Positions 7,498 through 13,860 of a stretch of DNA of 13,860 bases are shown here, piece after piece (position 1 is the first letter of the stretch; each line of letters opens with the position of its first letter). The translations under genes were made by a program, and so were the position numbers. Under the pieces are notes generated by a model that saw only the letters and a program-made list of their open reading frames with translations, made no database searches and was not told the origin of the DNA. The DNA is from an uncultured Gemmatimonadota bacterium (GTDB taxonomy: Bacteria; Gemmatimonadota; Gemmatimonadetes; Gemmatimonadales; Gemmatimonadaceae): positions 1 to 13,860 of the forward strand of contig CAMLHT010000093.1 of assembly GCA_946479895.1 (NCBI GenBank), in the 5' to 3' direction.

Positions 7498-7636
7498 GGG
7501 CGGAGGGTAGGCCCGGCCACTTACGGGCCGCTTACAGCCGGCGTCCGGGGCGCGCCGAAGGGGCCTTATGCGACCGCTAAGCAGGGCCGCCGATCCTTGG
7601 CTCACGTCACTCGCACACACACTGAGGACATTCACG
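7498..7636. promoter_or_regulatory. 139-bp divergent promoter region
   Basis: This region separates the minus-strand hydrolase-regulator unit from the plus-strand TTHB210-like unit and must carry promoters for both. It contains the inverted repeat GGCCCG / CGGGCC (7510-7515 and 7524-7529) and the CTTACRG direct repeat listed separately. On the minus strand TACCCT (7509-7504) is a possible -10 placing transcription near the ATG at 7497. No clear -35/-10 pair is seen for the plus strand, whose gene has a good ribosome site, GAGGA at 7624-7628. Confidence 0.5.
7520..7537. promoter_or_regulatory. candidate BTAD/SARP operator: two CTTACRG heptamers 11 bp apart
   Basis: CTTACGG starts at 7520 and CTTACAG at 7531: heptamer direct repeats with a 4-bp spacer, hence an 11-bp period. 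SARP-type winged-helix regulators (ActII-ORF4, AfsR, DnrI) are known to bind heptamer direct repeats with this spacing. The adjacent operon encodes a regulator with that DNA-binding domain. Assigning these repeats to that regulator is inference; two copies of a 7-mer can arise by chance. Confidence 0.3.
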
Positions 7637-8539
7637 ATGCCAACCACCATCCGACACACACTGAAGATCGCAACCGCCGCCCTGATCCTCGCGACCACCG
7701 CCCGCGCGCAGGGCGTGGCCCTGAGCGGAACCGCTCCGCGTCCCGCCGCCGCGGCGACCACGACCACCCGCAGCTACGGCGACGCCGTGAAGGTCGGCGC
7801 CGGCCAGGCCCGCACCTACGTCGACCGCGATGCCACCGGCGCCCCGCGCGAGATCGGCGTCGCGCTGAGCGAGGCCGCCCTCGAGGCGCTTCCGACCGCC
7901 GGCAGCGGACATCACGACGGCCACATGGTCACGCACGAATTCGTGCTCACGCTCCCCGCCAACAACGGCACGCCGTTCACCTTCCTCGAGATGAACTGGA
8001 ATCCGCTCGGCCACGAGCCCGACGGCGTCTACCAGGACGTTCCGCACTTCGATTTCCACTTCTATGTGATTCCGAAGGCCGAGCGTGACGCCATCGTGCC
8101 GACCGACACGGCGTTCGCGACGAAGGCGAACAACCTGCCGGCGAAGGAGTTCATCCCGCCGTTCACCATGCCCCTTGGCCCGCCGGGCGCTCCGCCGGCC
8201 GCGGTCGCGGTGCCGATGATGGGCGTGCACTGGAGCGACCTCCGCTCGCCGGAGCTCCAGAAGCTCCTCGGCAAGCCTGAAGCGTTCAAGCCATTCACCG
8301 CGACGTTCCTCCACGGCTCGTGGAATGGCCAGATCCACTTCTGGGAGCCGATGATCACGCGCGCCTACCTGCTGGAGAAGAAGGCGGCCACCGACGCGGC
8401 CGTCCGGGACGAGATCATCCCGCTTCCCGTTCCCGCGAAGTATCAGCGCGAGGGCTACTACCCGACGTCGTACCGTATCACCTGGGATGCGGCGGCTCGC
8501 GAGTACCGTGTGGCGCTCTCGCAGCTGGAGAAGCGCTGA
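7637..8539 (+). CDS. Secreted His-rich protein, TTHB210-like (DUF5602-like)
   Basis: 300 residues from the ATG at 7637, chosen because it follows GAGGA by 8 bases and begins a signal peptide (MPTTIRHTLKIATAALILAT, cleavage near ARA-QG, residue 25). An in-frame ATG at 7568 would add 23 unlikely residues. The mature part has clustered histidines and conserved-looking blocks: GHHDGHMVTHEF (91-102), NWNPLGHEPDGVY (120-132), PHFDFHFYVIPKAERD (136-151), a Pro/Gly-rich loop (174-195), MGVHWSD (195-201) and FLHGSWNGQIHFWEP (224-238). This pattern recalls the TTHB210-like/DUF5602 family, a sigma-E-linked envelope protein of Thermus of unknown activity. I make this match from memory. The histidines could bind metal, but no catalytic role is established. 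Secretion suggests the periplasm. The stop is one base before the next ATG, so the two genes form one transcription unit. Confidence 0.85.
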   Translation: MPTTIRHTLKIATAALILATTARAQGVALSGTAPRPAAAATTTTRSYGDAVKVGAGQARTYVDRDATGAPREIGVALSEAALEALPTAGSGHHDGHMVTHEFVLTLPANNGTPFTFLEMNWNPLGHEPDGVYQDVPHFDFHFYVIPKAERDAIVPTDTAFATKANNLPAKEFIPPFTMPLGPPGAPPAAVAVPMMGVHWSDLRSPELQKLLGKPEAFKPFTATFLHGSWNGQIHFWEPMITRAYLLEKKAATDAAVRDEIIPLPVPAKYQREGYYPTSYRITWDAAAREYRVALSQLEKR

Positions 8540-8540
8540 G

Positions 8541-8774
8541 ATGGTCGCTCGCAGTCACGAATCGGAGCCGCTCGTGGCGTACGTCTACGGCGACACCCCG
8601 CCGGACTTCAGCGCCCTCGCGGCGATGGGGTTCGATGCGGTCTGCCTCGACAGCAACGCGGGCTGGTTCCGGGAGTCCATGATCTCCGAGGCAGAACGGG
8701 AAGGGCTTCTCGCGGTCGCGCACCCGATGTCGTTCGTCGCGCGGGAGCAGGCACCGGTCGCGGCGCGGCGCTGA
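8541..8774 (+). CDS. 77-residue conserved-looking hypothetical protein
   Basis: It starts one base after the TTHB210-like stop (TGA-G-ATG) and has GGAGAAG at 8526-8532 inside the upstream gene, so translation is probably coupled. The frame could begin at 8487, but that would overlap the upstream gene by 50 bp and read arginine-rich antisense-like sequence. The protein has three beta-alpha-like units: LVAYVYGDTPPDFSALAAMG, FDAVCLDSNAGWFRESMISE, and AEREGLLAVAHPMSFV. These resemble the first turns of a TIM barrel, with Asp/Asn-rich strand ends. It may be a complete small protein or the remnant of a longer barrel enzyme. I do not recognise the family. No signal peptide is present, so the product is likely cytoplasmic, unlike its exported neighbours. 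It ends 14 bp before a strong stem-loop. Confidence 0.6.
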   Translation: MVARSHESEPLVAYVYGDTPPDFSALAAMGFDAVCLDSNAGWFRESMISEAEREGLLAVAHPMSFVAREQAPVAARR

Positions 8775-8788
8775 CCGCGGCCGTGATT

Positions 8789-8829
8789 ACGAGGGCGCCG
8801 CCAACGTGGTATGTTGGCGGCGCCCTCGT
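8789..8829 (+). terminator. perfect 17-bp stem-loop between the 77-aa ORF and the MBL gene
   Basis: Arms ACGAGGGCGCCGCCAAC (8789-8805) and its exact complement (8813-8829) flank the 7-base loop GTGGTAT. The plus strand continues CCTTTCCC, a weak U-stretch. It most likely ends the upstream two-gene transcript. It also lies in the leader of the MBL gene, ending 9 bases before that gene's GGAG site, so it may attenuate readthrough rather than fully stop it. Confidence 0.7.
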
Positions 8830-8847
8830 CCTTTCCCGGAGCCACGA

Positions 8848-9783
8848 ATGAGCACTACCCGCCGCGACTTCCTCGCCACCTCCGCCCTCGCCGCCCTCGG
8901 AGTCGCCCTCGGGCGGCCGAACTTCTCCCTGGCCTGGCAGCCGGCGCAGGCGCAGCCGGTCTTCACGCCGATCCGCCGCAACGTCGGATTCTTCACCATG
9001 CGCGGGGGAACCATCGGCTACCTCGTGAACTCCGGCGGCGTTGCGGTGGTCGACAGCCAGTTTCCGGCGGAGGCGACGGCGTGCCTCAATGGCCTCAACG
9101 AGATGTCCGGGAAGCGGCCGGTGGACTTCCTGATCAACACGCACCACCACGGCGACCACACGGGCGGCAACATCTCGTTCAGGGGCGTGGCGAAGAAGGT
9201 CGTCGCCCAGCAGAAGGCCGCCGAGGACATGAAGTCACCGCCGGGCCAGGCCGCTCCTGCCGCCGGCGCGACACCGCCCGAGCAGCTCTATCCGGACACG
9301 ACCTTCGGCGAATCCTGGTCGGCGGACGTCGGCGACGAGAAGGTCAGCGCGCGCTTCTACGGCCGGGCGCACACGAGCGGCGACGCGGTGATCACCTTCG
9401 AGCGCGCGAACGTGGCGCACATGGGCGACCTGATGTTCAACGAGCGCCATCCGGTGGTCGATCGCGCCGCGGGCGCATCACTGCGGAACTGGGCTTCGAT
9501 CCTCGGGCGCGTCCCCGGCGATCATGCCGCGGACACGATCTACATCTTCGGCCACGGCAACACGGGCAAGCCGGTGACGGGCACGCAGAAGGATCTCGCG
9601 CTCTTTCATGATTACATCGTCGCCCTTCTCGCCTTCGTCGAGACGCAGGTGAAGGCGGGCAAGTCGCGCGAGGAAGTCCTGGCGATGCGCGATCCGCTCA
9701 AGGGGTTCGAGGGCTTCGGGCGGTTCGGCAACCCCGGCCCGCGCGATCCGCTCACCTGCGCCTACGAAGAGGTGGCGGGATAG
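8848..9783 (+). CDS. Tat-exported metallo-beta-lactamase-fold hydrolase
   Basis: 311 residues from the ATG at 8848, 6 bases after GGAG (8838-8841). An in-frame ATG at 8806 lies in the loop of the preceding hairpin and would bury the signal sequence. The N-terminus TTRRDFLATSALAALGVALG is a twin-arginine signal (Arg5-Arg6), so the enzyme is exported folded, probably with metal bound. The MBL core shows NTHHHGDHTGG with His99, His101, Asp103 and His104 as the HxHxDH motif. His175 (RAHTSGD), Asp194 (HMGDLMF) and His236 (FGHGN) supply the remaining ligands of a binuclear, usually zinc, site. A Pro/Ala-rich insert (about 128-150) precedes the third ligand. The family contains beta-lactamases, glyoxalase II-like thioesterases, quinone-linked relays and others; the substrate cannot be told from this sequence. 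It stands alone between two terminator-like hairpins. Confidence 0.93.
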   Translation: MSTTRRDFLATSALAALGVALGRPNFSLAWQPAQAQPVFTPIRRNVGFFTMRGGTIGYLVNSGGVAVVDSQFPAEATACLNGLNEMSGKRPVDFLINTHHHGDHTGGNISFRGVAKKVVAQQKAAEDMKSPPGQAAPAAGATPPEQLYPDTTFGESWSADVGDEKVSARFYGRAHTSGDAVITFERANVAHMGDLMFNERHPVVDRAAGASLRNWASILGRVPGDHAADTIYIFGHGNTGKPVTGTQKDLALFHDYIVALLAFVETQVKAGKSREEVLAMRDPLKGFEGFGRFGNPGPRDPLTCAYEEVAG

Positions 9784-9790
9784 GGGGACC

Positions 9791-9836
9791 ATCCTGGCCG
9801 CAACTGCGACGCAGACGACGCAGTTGCGGGCAGGAT
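9791..9836. terminator. bidirectional hairpin between convergent MBL and GH3 genes
   Basis: Arms 9791-9808 and 9819-9836 pair over 18 positions with one mismatch (inner perfect stem GCAACTGCG / CGCAGTTGC, outer ATCCTG / CAGGAT), with a 10-base loop. It lies exactly between the convergent stops, and its right edge touches the GH3 stop codon. No clear U-run follows on either side, so termination may be partly by other means. Confidence 0.65.
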
Positions 9837-11695
9837 CACTGCCGCGGCGGCAAGCGGCCGATTCCGTCCCCCATTCGGAAGAAGCCGGGCAACGACACCG
9901 GGACCTTTCCCGTGATCTGCTGCTCGCCCAGGATGGCGCGGGCCGCGGCGCGCTCGAGCTCATCGCCGACGCCGTAGGTGACGAGGTAGCTCGACACGCC
10001 GGGGAACTGGCGGATCACGTACGGGTTGCCGAAGGCCACGACGACGGTCGGGCGCCGCCGGGCGACCGAATCGATCCAGTCGGCGACGTGCTTCGGGATC
10101 GCGAACCGCCCTTCGCCCTCCACGCGCCGCACGTAGGTCGCGATCACGACGACGGAGGAGCTGTCGGCGACGCGGCCGAGTGAATCGAGCATGTCGCGCG
10201 TGGCGGCGGGGCTGATCTTGGCGAGCGCGGTCGCTCCCTTCGCGCCCCGCGACCGCCCGGCGCGAATCGCGGTGCCGAAGATCCGGCCGGCCCGCACTTC
10301 CGTCTCCGGCATGTACTGCACGACGAGCGCGCGGCCCGATACCGTCGAAGGGACGAGGCTGGCGCTGTCCTTCAGCAGCGTGATCGCCCGGGTGGCGACG
10401 CCGGCCGAGATCGCGCGGTGCTCCGGCGATCCGACGACCTCACGGAGCCGCTCCAGCGACACCTGGCCGGACTCCGTGATGTGCATGCGCGCCTTCAGCT
10501 CGAGCACGTGCCGCGCGGCGCTGTCGATCCGCGACCGCGTGATCTCGCCCCGCTCCACCGCGCGCACCACGGCGTCGATCGCCAGCGTCGGGTCGGACGG
10601 CTTGAGGAGGATGTCGGCGCCGGCCTGCACCGCGAGGACGCTGCTCTGCTCCGTGCTGTAGCCCTTGCCCACACCCTCCATCGTCATCGCGTCGGTGATC
10701 GTCACGCCCTGGAAGTGCAGCGTATCCCGCAGCAGCCCGGTGATGATGCGCGGCGAGAGCGTGGCCGGAACACCCGCGCTGTCGATCGCCGGCAGCGACA
10801 CGTGCGCCGTCATCACCATCGCCGCGCCGGCGGCGATCGCCGCCCTGAACGGGACGAGCTCGAGGCTCGTCAGCCGCGCCATGTTCGCGTTCACCACCGG
10901 CAGGCCGACGTGCGAATCCACGTCGGTGTCGCCGTGACCGGGGAAGTGCTTCGCCGTGGCGAGCTCACCGCCGGCCATCGTGCCCTGGACGAACAGCGCC
11001 GACAACCGCGCGACGCGCTCGGGATCCTCGCCGAAGGAGCGGACGTTGATGACCGGGTTGGACGGGTTGTTGTTCACGTCCACCACCGGCGCGAAGTTCA
11101 CGTGAATGCCGGACGCGCGTCCCTCGGTGGCGATCACCCGCGCCACGTCGTACGCATCCGGGTCGCGACCCGTGGCGGCGAGGGCCATCGCCGGCGGGAA
11201 CGCGGTGGCGCCGCCCGTCTCGAGCAGGTAGTGCGTGAACACGCCGCTCTCGAGGCGTCCGAGCCCAGGCTCGAGGTCGGCGCTGACGAGGAGCGGGATC
11301 CGCGAGCGGCGCTGGAGATCGTTCAGCTTCGCCGCCACCTCGATCGGCGTCCCCAGGGACATCGTGACGCCACCGACCTTGTCCTGCTCAACCCAGCGCA
11401 CGAGCTGCGCATCGGTGGTGTCGCGCGCGTTGGTGTAGTCGCCCTGCGTCCAGACGGTGACCATCTGGCCGACCCGCTCGCGCAGCGACAGCGAAGCCAG
11501 CGTCTGGTCCACCCAGCGCCGCTGCGCGCTGGTGAGCGGCGCCGTGGCCGACACCGGAGCGGCCGGGGCGGCCGGGCCCGCCGAGGGCGAGGTGCGCGCC
11601 GCCGGCGTGCAGGCGATGCCCACCATCGCCGCGGCGGTTGCCGCGATGCGGCGGGGCTGGATCAGGACTGCGAACGAACGCGAAACACGACTCAT
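9836..11695 (-). CDS. GH3 glycosidase, NagZ-like beta-N-acetylhexosaminidase, secreted
   Basis: 619 residues. The N-terminus (about 1-30) has a basic stretch then AATAAAMVGIACTPA; Cys29 could be a lipoprotein cysteine, though Gly at -3 is not an ideal lipobox. After an Ala/Pro linker the GH3 TIM barrel (about 55-400) contains KHFPGHGDTDVDSHVGLP (249-266), the hallmark of NagZ-type enzymes. Asp260 and His262 match the Asp-His general acid/base pair known from Bacillus NagZ, and Asp335 in TITDAMTMEGV is the expected nucleophile. A second alpha/beta domain (about 430-615) follows, as in two-domain Gram-positive-type NagZ. The family removes N-acetylglucosamine from muropeptides; other beta-hexosaminide substrates remain possible. 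Its ATG overlaps the upstream serine hydrolase stop (ATGA, 11692-11695), so it is the second gene of a coupled operon and has no need of a strong ribosome site. The family call is firm; peptidoglycan recycling is inferred from motif and partner. Confidence 0.94.
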   Translation of the reverse strand: MSRVSRSFAVLIQPRRIAATAAAMVGIACTPAARTSPSAGPAAPAAPVSATAPLTSAQRRWVDQTLASLSLRERVGQMVTVWTQGDYTNARDTTDAQLVRWVEQDKVGGVTMSLGTPIEVAAKLNDLQRRSRIPLLVSADLEPGLGRLESGVFTHYLLETGGATAFPPAMALAATGRDPDAYDVARVIATEGRASGIHVNFAPVVDVNNNPSNPVINVRSFGEDPERVARLSALFVQGTMAGGELATAKHFPGHGDTDVDSHVGLPVVNANMARLTSLELVPFRAAIAAGAAMVMTAHVSLPAIDSAGVPATLSPRIITGLLRDTLHFQGVTITDAMTMEGVGKGYSTEQSSVLAVQAGADILLKPSDPTLAIDAVVRAVERGEITRSRIDSAARHVLELKARMHITESGQVSLERLREVVGSPEHRAISAGVATRAITLLKDSASLVPSTVSGRALVVQYMPETEVRAGRIFGTAIRAGRSRGAKGATALAKISPAATRDMLDSLGRVADSSSVVVIATYVRRVEGEGRFAIPKHVADWIDSVARRRPTVVVAFGNPYVIRQFPGVSSYLVTYGVGDELERAAARAILGEQQITGKVPVSLPGFFRMGDGIGRLPPRQ

Positions 11696-12954
11696 GGCAC
11701 CGACCCGGTGATCGCTTGATAGATGAGTGTCGAGAACCTGGCGGCCACGTCGCTGCGATTCGGGATCTGGTTGATCATGAACACACCGACGAGCCGCTCC
11801 TTCGGATCAACAAAGTAGGTACTTCCATAGGCCCCTGCCCAGCGGAACGTGCCGACCGAGCTCATGCCCATCGCGCCGTACCGGTCGACGGTTTCGAACC
11901 CGTACCCGAAGCCGAGTCCCGTCGTCCCGTGCAAGGTCCCGACCTGGTTGGTGGCCATCAGCGCGACCGCGTGCGGCGAGAGAACGCGGACGCCGTCGAG
12001 CGCGCCGCCACGACGCATGGCCTCGAGGAATCGCGCGTAGTCGCGCGCAGTCGAGACGAGCCCGGCGCCACCGGCGAAATTGCGCCGTGGTCCGTCCACG
12101 TAGTGCCCCTGACCCTGCGGTCCTTCCGGCGCCCGCACGGCATGATTCAATGAATCGCTCGCGTACACCGTGACGAGTCGTTCGCGCTGCGCCGGCGGGA
12201 CGAAGAACCAGGTGTCCTTCATCCCCAGCGGCCCCGTCACGCGCGCCCGGATCGCGGCGTCGAGCGGCATTCCTGTGACACGCTCGATCACGCACCCGAG
12301 GACGTCCGTGTTGTACCCGTAGACCCAGGCCTCGCCGGGCTGGGCTACGAACGGCAGCGTCCCGAGCCGCTCCATCGTTTCGCAGACGCCCTCGTCCTTG
12401 TCGGCGAGATAGAAGCCATCCGATCGGGCCGCCGGCCCGAGCCCCTTCGCCCGATACGACTCGGCCACGCTGGGATCGGTGCCGTAGGAGATGCCCGCGG
12501 TGTGGGTCAGCAGGTGCGAGAGAAGGATCGGCCGGCGCGCGGGCACGATCGCCACTCCGGTGTCGGTCCGCGTCGCCACCGTCGTCCGGGCGAAGCTCGG
12601 GATGTACTGGCTGACACGGTCGGTGACCGCGACGCGCCCCTCCTCGACGAGGGAGAGCAGCGCCGCGCTCGTGATCGCCTTGGACTGCGACGCGATGCGG
12701 AACAGGGCGTCGGTCCGCATCGGCTTCCGCGCCTCGCGATCGGACCAGCCGTAGGCACGCTCGTGAATGACTCGGCCATCGCGCAGGACGAGGACGACCG
12801 CGCCGGCGATCCGGCTCGAGTCCACCGCCCGTTGCATGAACGTGTCGATCCGCGCGAGGCGCCCGACGTCCACATCCGGCATCGCCGGCCGCTGGCCGGC
12901 GGCGGCCGAAGCAGCTCCAGCCAGGAGCGTGAGTCCCAGGAACCTCGCGCGCAT
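11692..12954 (-). CDS. Serine hydrolase, class C beta-lactamase/EstB-like (PF00144 family)
   Basis: 420 residues from the ATG at 12954, preceded by GGAGG with 6-base spacing and starting a signal peptide (MRARFLGLTLLAGAASAAAG). The frame is open up to 13068, but the longer start would add 38 arginine-rich residues ahead of the signal. Catalytic motifs: Ser89-Gln-Ser-Lys92 in FRIASQSKAITSAALL gives the SxxK nucleophile and base. HLLTHTAGISYG (about 147-158) is family-typical. Tyr212 in PGEAWVYGYNTDVLGCV occupies the YxN/YS position. GGAGLVSTARDYARFL (295-310) and RWAGAYGSTYFVDPKE (371-386) are the C-terminal family blocks. Members include esterases, D-amino-acid peptidases and the muramoyl-L-alanine amidase AmiE of Bacillus, whereas true beta-lactamases usually have a KTG motif not seen here. 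The protein is exported. It is the first gene of an operon with the NagZ-like GH3 (4-bp overlap). The exact substrate is unknown. Confidence 0.93.
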   Translation of the reverse strand: MRARFLGLTLLAGAASAAAGQRPAMPDVDVGRLARIDTFMQRAVDSSRIAGAVVLVLRDGRVIHERAYGWSDREARKPMRTDALFRIASQSKAITSAALLSLVEEGRVAVTDRVSQYIPSFARTTVATRTDTGVAIVPARRPILLSHLLTHTAGISYGTDPSVAESYRAKGLGPAARSDGFYLADKDEGVCETMERLGTLPFVAQPGEAWVYGYNTDVLGCVIERVTGMPLDAAIRARVTGPLGMKDTWFFVPPAQRERLVTVYASDSLNHAVRAPEGPQGQGHYVDGPRRNFAGGAGLVSTARDYARFLEAMRRGGALDGVRVLSPHAVALMATNQVGTLHGTTGLGFGYGFETVDRYGAMGMSSVGTFRWAGAYGSTYFVDPKERLVGVFMINQIPNRSDVAARFSTLIYQAITGSVP

Positions 12955-13117
12955 TCGACACCTCCACAGGGAAACCGGCGCCAGTCGTCGCTGTCGGCGA
13001 TTCCCGGACGCCGCTCGTGGAACCGTCCCGACAGACCCCACCCTACCCGCGCGGCAAACTTCCGCCATCAGGTCGTGATTCGCTATCCCACACTCCCACT
13101 ATCCCACTCTCTCTACC
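12955..13117. promoter_or_regulatory. 163-bp divergent promoter region
   Basis: The serine hydrolase-GH3 operon leaves to the left and the tyrosine phenol-lyase gene to the right, so promoters for both must lie here. I could not identify a convincing -35/-10 pair. The side nearest the phenol-lyase gene carries the 8-bp tandem repeat listed separately. Confidence 0.45.
13084..13107 (+). repeat. three tandem 8-bp pyrimidine-rich repeats in the tpl leader
   Basis: TATCCCAC, ACTCCCAC and TATCCCAC follow each other without gaps, then TCTCTCTACC and the tpl ATG. The first and third copies are identical; the middle differs at two positions. The whole leader lacks a purine-rich Shine-Dalgarno sequence, so the repeat occupies the place of the ribosome site. 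Confidence 0.75.
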
Positions 13118-13860
13118 ATGCGCCCTCGCAGCTGGGCCGAGCCCTGGAAGATCAAGGTCGTCGAGCCGATTCGCATGCTGAGCCGCGGTGAGCGCGAGCG
13201 CGCGCTCGCCGACGCCGGATTCAACACGTTCCTCCTCCGGTCGGAGGACGTCTACATCGACCTCCTCACCGACTCCGGCACCAATGCGATGTCCGATCGC
13301 CAGTGGGCCGGCATGATGCTCGGCGACGAGGCATATGCCGGCTCGCGCAACTACTACCGCCTCGAGGAGACGGTGCGGAAGTACTACGGGTTCGAGTACC
13401 TGATCCCGACGCACCAGGGCCGCGCGGCCGAGCACATTCTCTCGAAGCTGCTCATCAAGCCGGGCGATCACGTGCCGGGCAACATGTACTTCACGACGAC
13501 CCGCCTGCATCAGGAGCTCGCCGGCGGCACCTTCCACGACGTCATCATCGACGCGGCGCACGATCCGAAGTCCGAGAACCCGTTCAAGGGCGACATCGAC
13601 CTCGCCCGCCTCTCGCACCTCGTCAGGACCTACGGCGCCGAGCGCATTCCATACGTATGCGTGGCGGCGACGGTCAACCTCGCCGGGGGCCAGCCGATCA
13701 GCCTGAAGAACCTTCGGGAGGTACGCGCGTTCACCCGCGAGCACGGCATCAAGGTGATCTTCGACGCGACGCGCGCCGTCGAGAACGCCTGGTTCATCCA
13801 GCAGCGCGAGCCGGGCAACCGCGACAAGACCGTCGCCCAGATCCTTCGCGAGATGTGCGA
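13118..13860 (+). CDS. tpl: Tyrosine phenol-lyase (beta-tyrosinase), 3' part outside window
   Basis: The first 247 residues are visible; the full protein should be about 455. It is a PLP enzyme of the tryptophanase/TPL family, which splits L-tyrosine into phenol, pyruvate and ammonia in the cytoplasm. The sequence tracks Citrobacter TPL with a constant +2 numbering offset: Thr51 and Ser53 in LLTDSGTNAMSD, Tyr73 in GDEAYAGS, Arg102 in PTHQGR, Phe125-Thr126 in MYFTTTRLHQE, Asn187 in TVNLAGGQ, and Asp216 and Arg219 in IFDATR. Thr126 matches the TPL residue where tryptophanase has Asp, favouring TPL over TnaA; the residue that would settle it (Arg381 in Citrobacter) and the PLP lysine lie beyond the window. 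The ATG at 13118 fits the family N-terminus (SWAEPWKIKVVEPIRM). No Shine-Dalgarno is present, and the leader is pyrimidine-rich with an 8-bp tandem repeat. No tyrosine transporter or regulator is visible nearby. Confidence 0.9.
   Translation, partial: MRPRSWAEPWKIKVVEPIRMLSRGERERALADAGFNTFLLRSEDVYIDLLTDSGTNAMSDRQWAGMMLGDEAYAGSRNYYRLEETVRKYYGFEYLIPTHQGRAAEHILSKLLIKPGDHVPGNMYFTTTRLHQELAGGTFHDVIIDAAHDPKSENPFKGDIDLARLSHLVRTYGAERIPYVCVAATVNLAGGQPISLKNLREVRAFTREHGIKVIFDATRAVENAWFIQQREPGNRDKTVAQILREMC

Noticed and set aside
7498..7767. Upstream extension of the hydrolase-like gene to an ATG at 7767
   Set aside because: It would overlap the signal peptide region of the divergent gene and add 90 residues without similarity to the hydrolase fold.
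8806..8847. Upstream start of the MBL gene at 8806
   Set aside because: It lies in the loop of the 17-bp hairpin and would place 14 residues before the twin-arginine signal. The ATG at 8848 has GGAG before it.
10418..11719. 433-residue open frame on the plus strand
   Set aside because: It is antisense to the GH3 gene, Arg/His-rich without family features, and is explained by codon bias.
12955..13068. Upstream extension of the serine hydrolase to an ATG at 13068
   Set aside because: The ATG at 12954 has a GGAGG site at good spacing and starts a normal signal peptide. The extension would hide it behind an Arg-rich leader.

Overview
The window is a chromosomal stretch of a high-GC bacterium, roughly two-thirds G+C by eye, with strongly G/C-biased third codon positions. 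A duplicated FtsX/MacB-type orphan permease, a very large AfsR-like regulator, Tat- and Sec-exported hydrolases and a GC-rich intergenic palindrome together suggest Gemmatimonadota or, less likely, Acidobacteriota. This assignment is an inference from gene content, because no rRNA or other phylogenetic marker is present. I saw no tRNA, rRNA, CRISPR array, transposase, integrase or phage gene.

Left part (1-7497), all genes on the minus strand. In transcription order: a small degenerate alpha/beta-hydrolase-like protein (7497-6994); 29 bp downstream, a 953-residue regulator with an NB-ARC-type ATPase, TPR-like helices and a C-terminal winged helix plus BTAD domain (6964-4103); a secreted protein joining a beta-barrel-like N-terminal half to an NlpC/P60 peptidase (3927-2812); and an ADOP-type ABC permease that runs off the left edge (2460-1). 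The 351-bp gap before the permease holds a 209-bp gapless imperfect palindrome (2576-2784) with an extra copy of its end nearby.

Middle part (7498-9783), plus strand. A divergent intergenic region carries two CTTACRG heptamers exactly 11 bp apart, the spacing that SARP/BTAD regulators recognise. Next come a secreted His-rich TTHB210-like (DUF5602-like) protein, a 1-bp-spaced 77-residue orphan protein, a perfect 17-bp stem-loop, and a Tat-exported metallo-beta-lactamase-fold hydrolase with a full set of metal ligands.

Right part (9784-13860). A terminator-like hairpin separates the MBL gene from a convergent two-gene minus-strand operon. That operon is a PF00144-type serine hydrolase (12954-11692) overlapping by ATGA a NagZ-like GH3 glycosidase (11695-9836). 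The pair recalls the AmiE/NagZ muropeptide-recycling pair of Bacillus. Divergent to it, at the right edge, begins a tyrosine phenol-lyase (tpl), cut after 247 residues and preceded by three tandem copies of an 8-bp pyrimidine-rich repeat instead of a Shine-Dalgarno site.

Cell-wall and periplasmic chemistry recurs (NlpC/P60, GH3, serine hydrolase, exported MBL). The most distinctive material is the 209-bp palindrome, the pseudoenzyme-regulator pair with its candidate operator, and the barrel-NlpC fusion. I do not see a complete, clearly new defence or mobile system.
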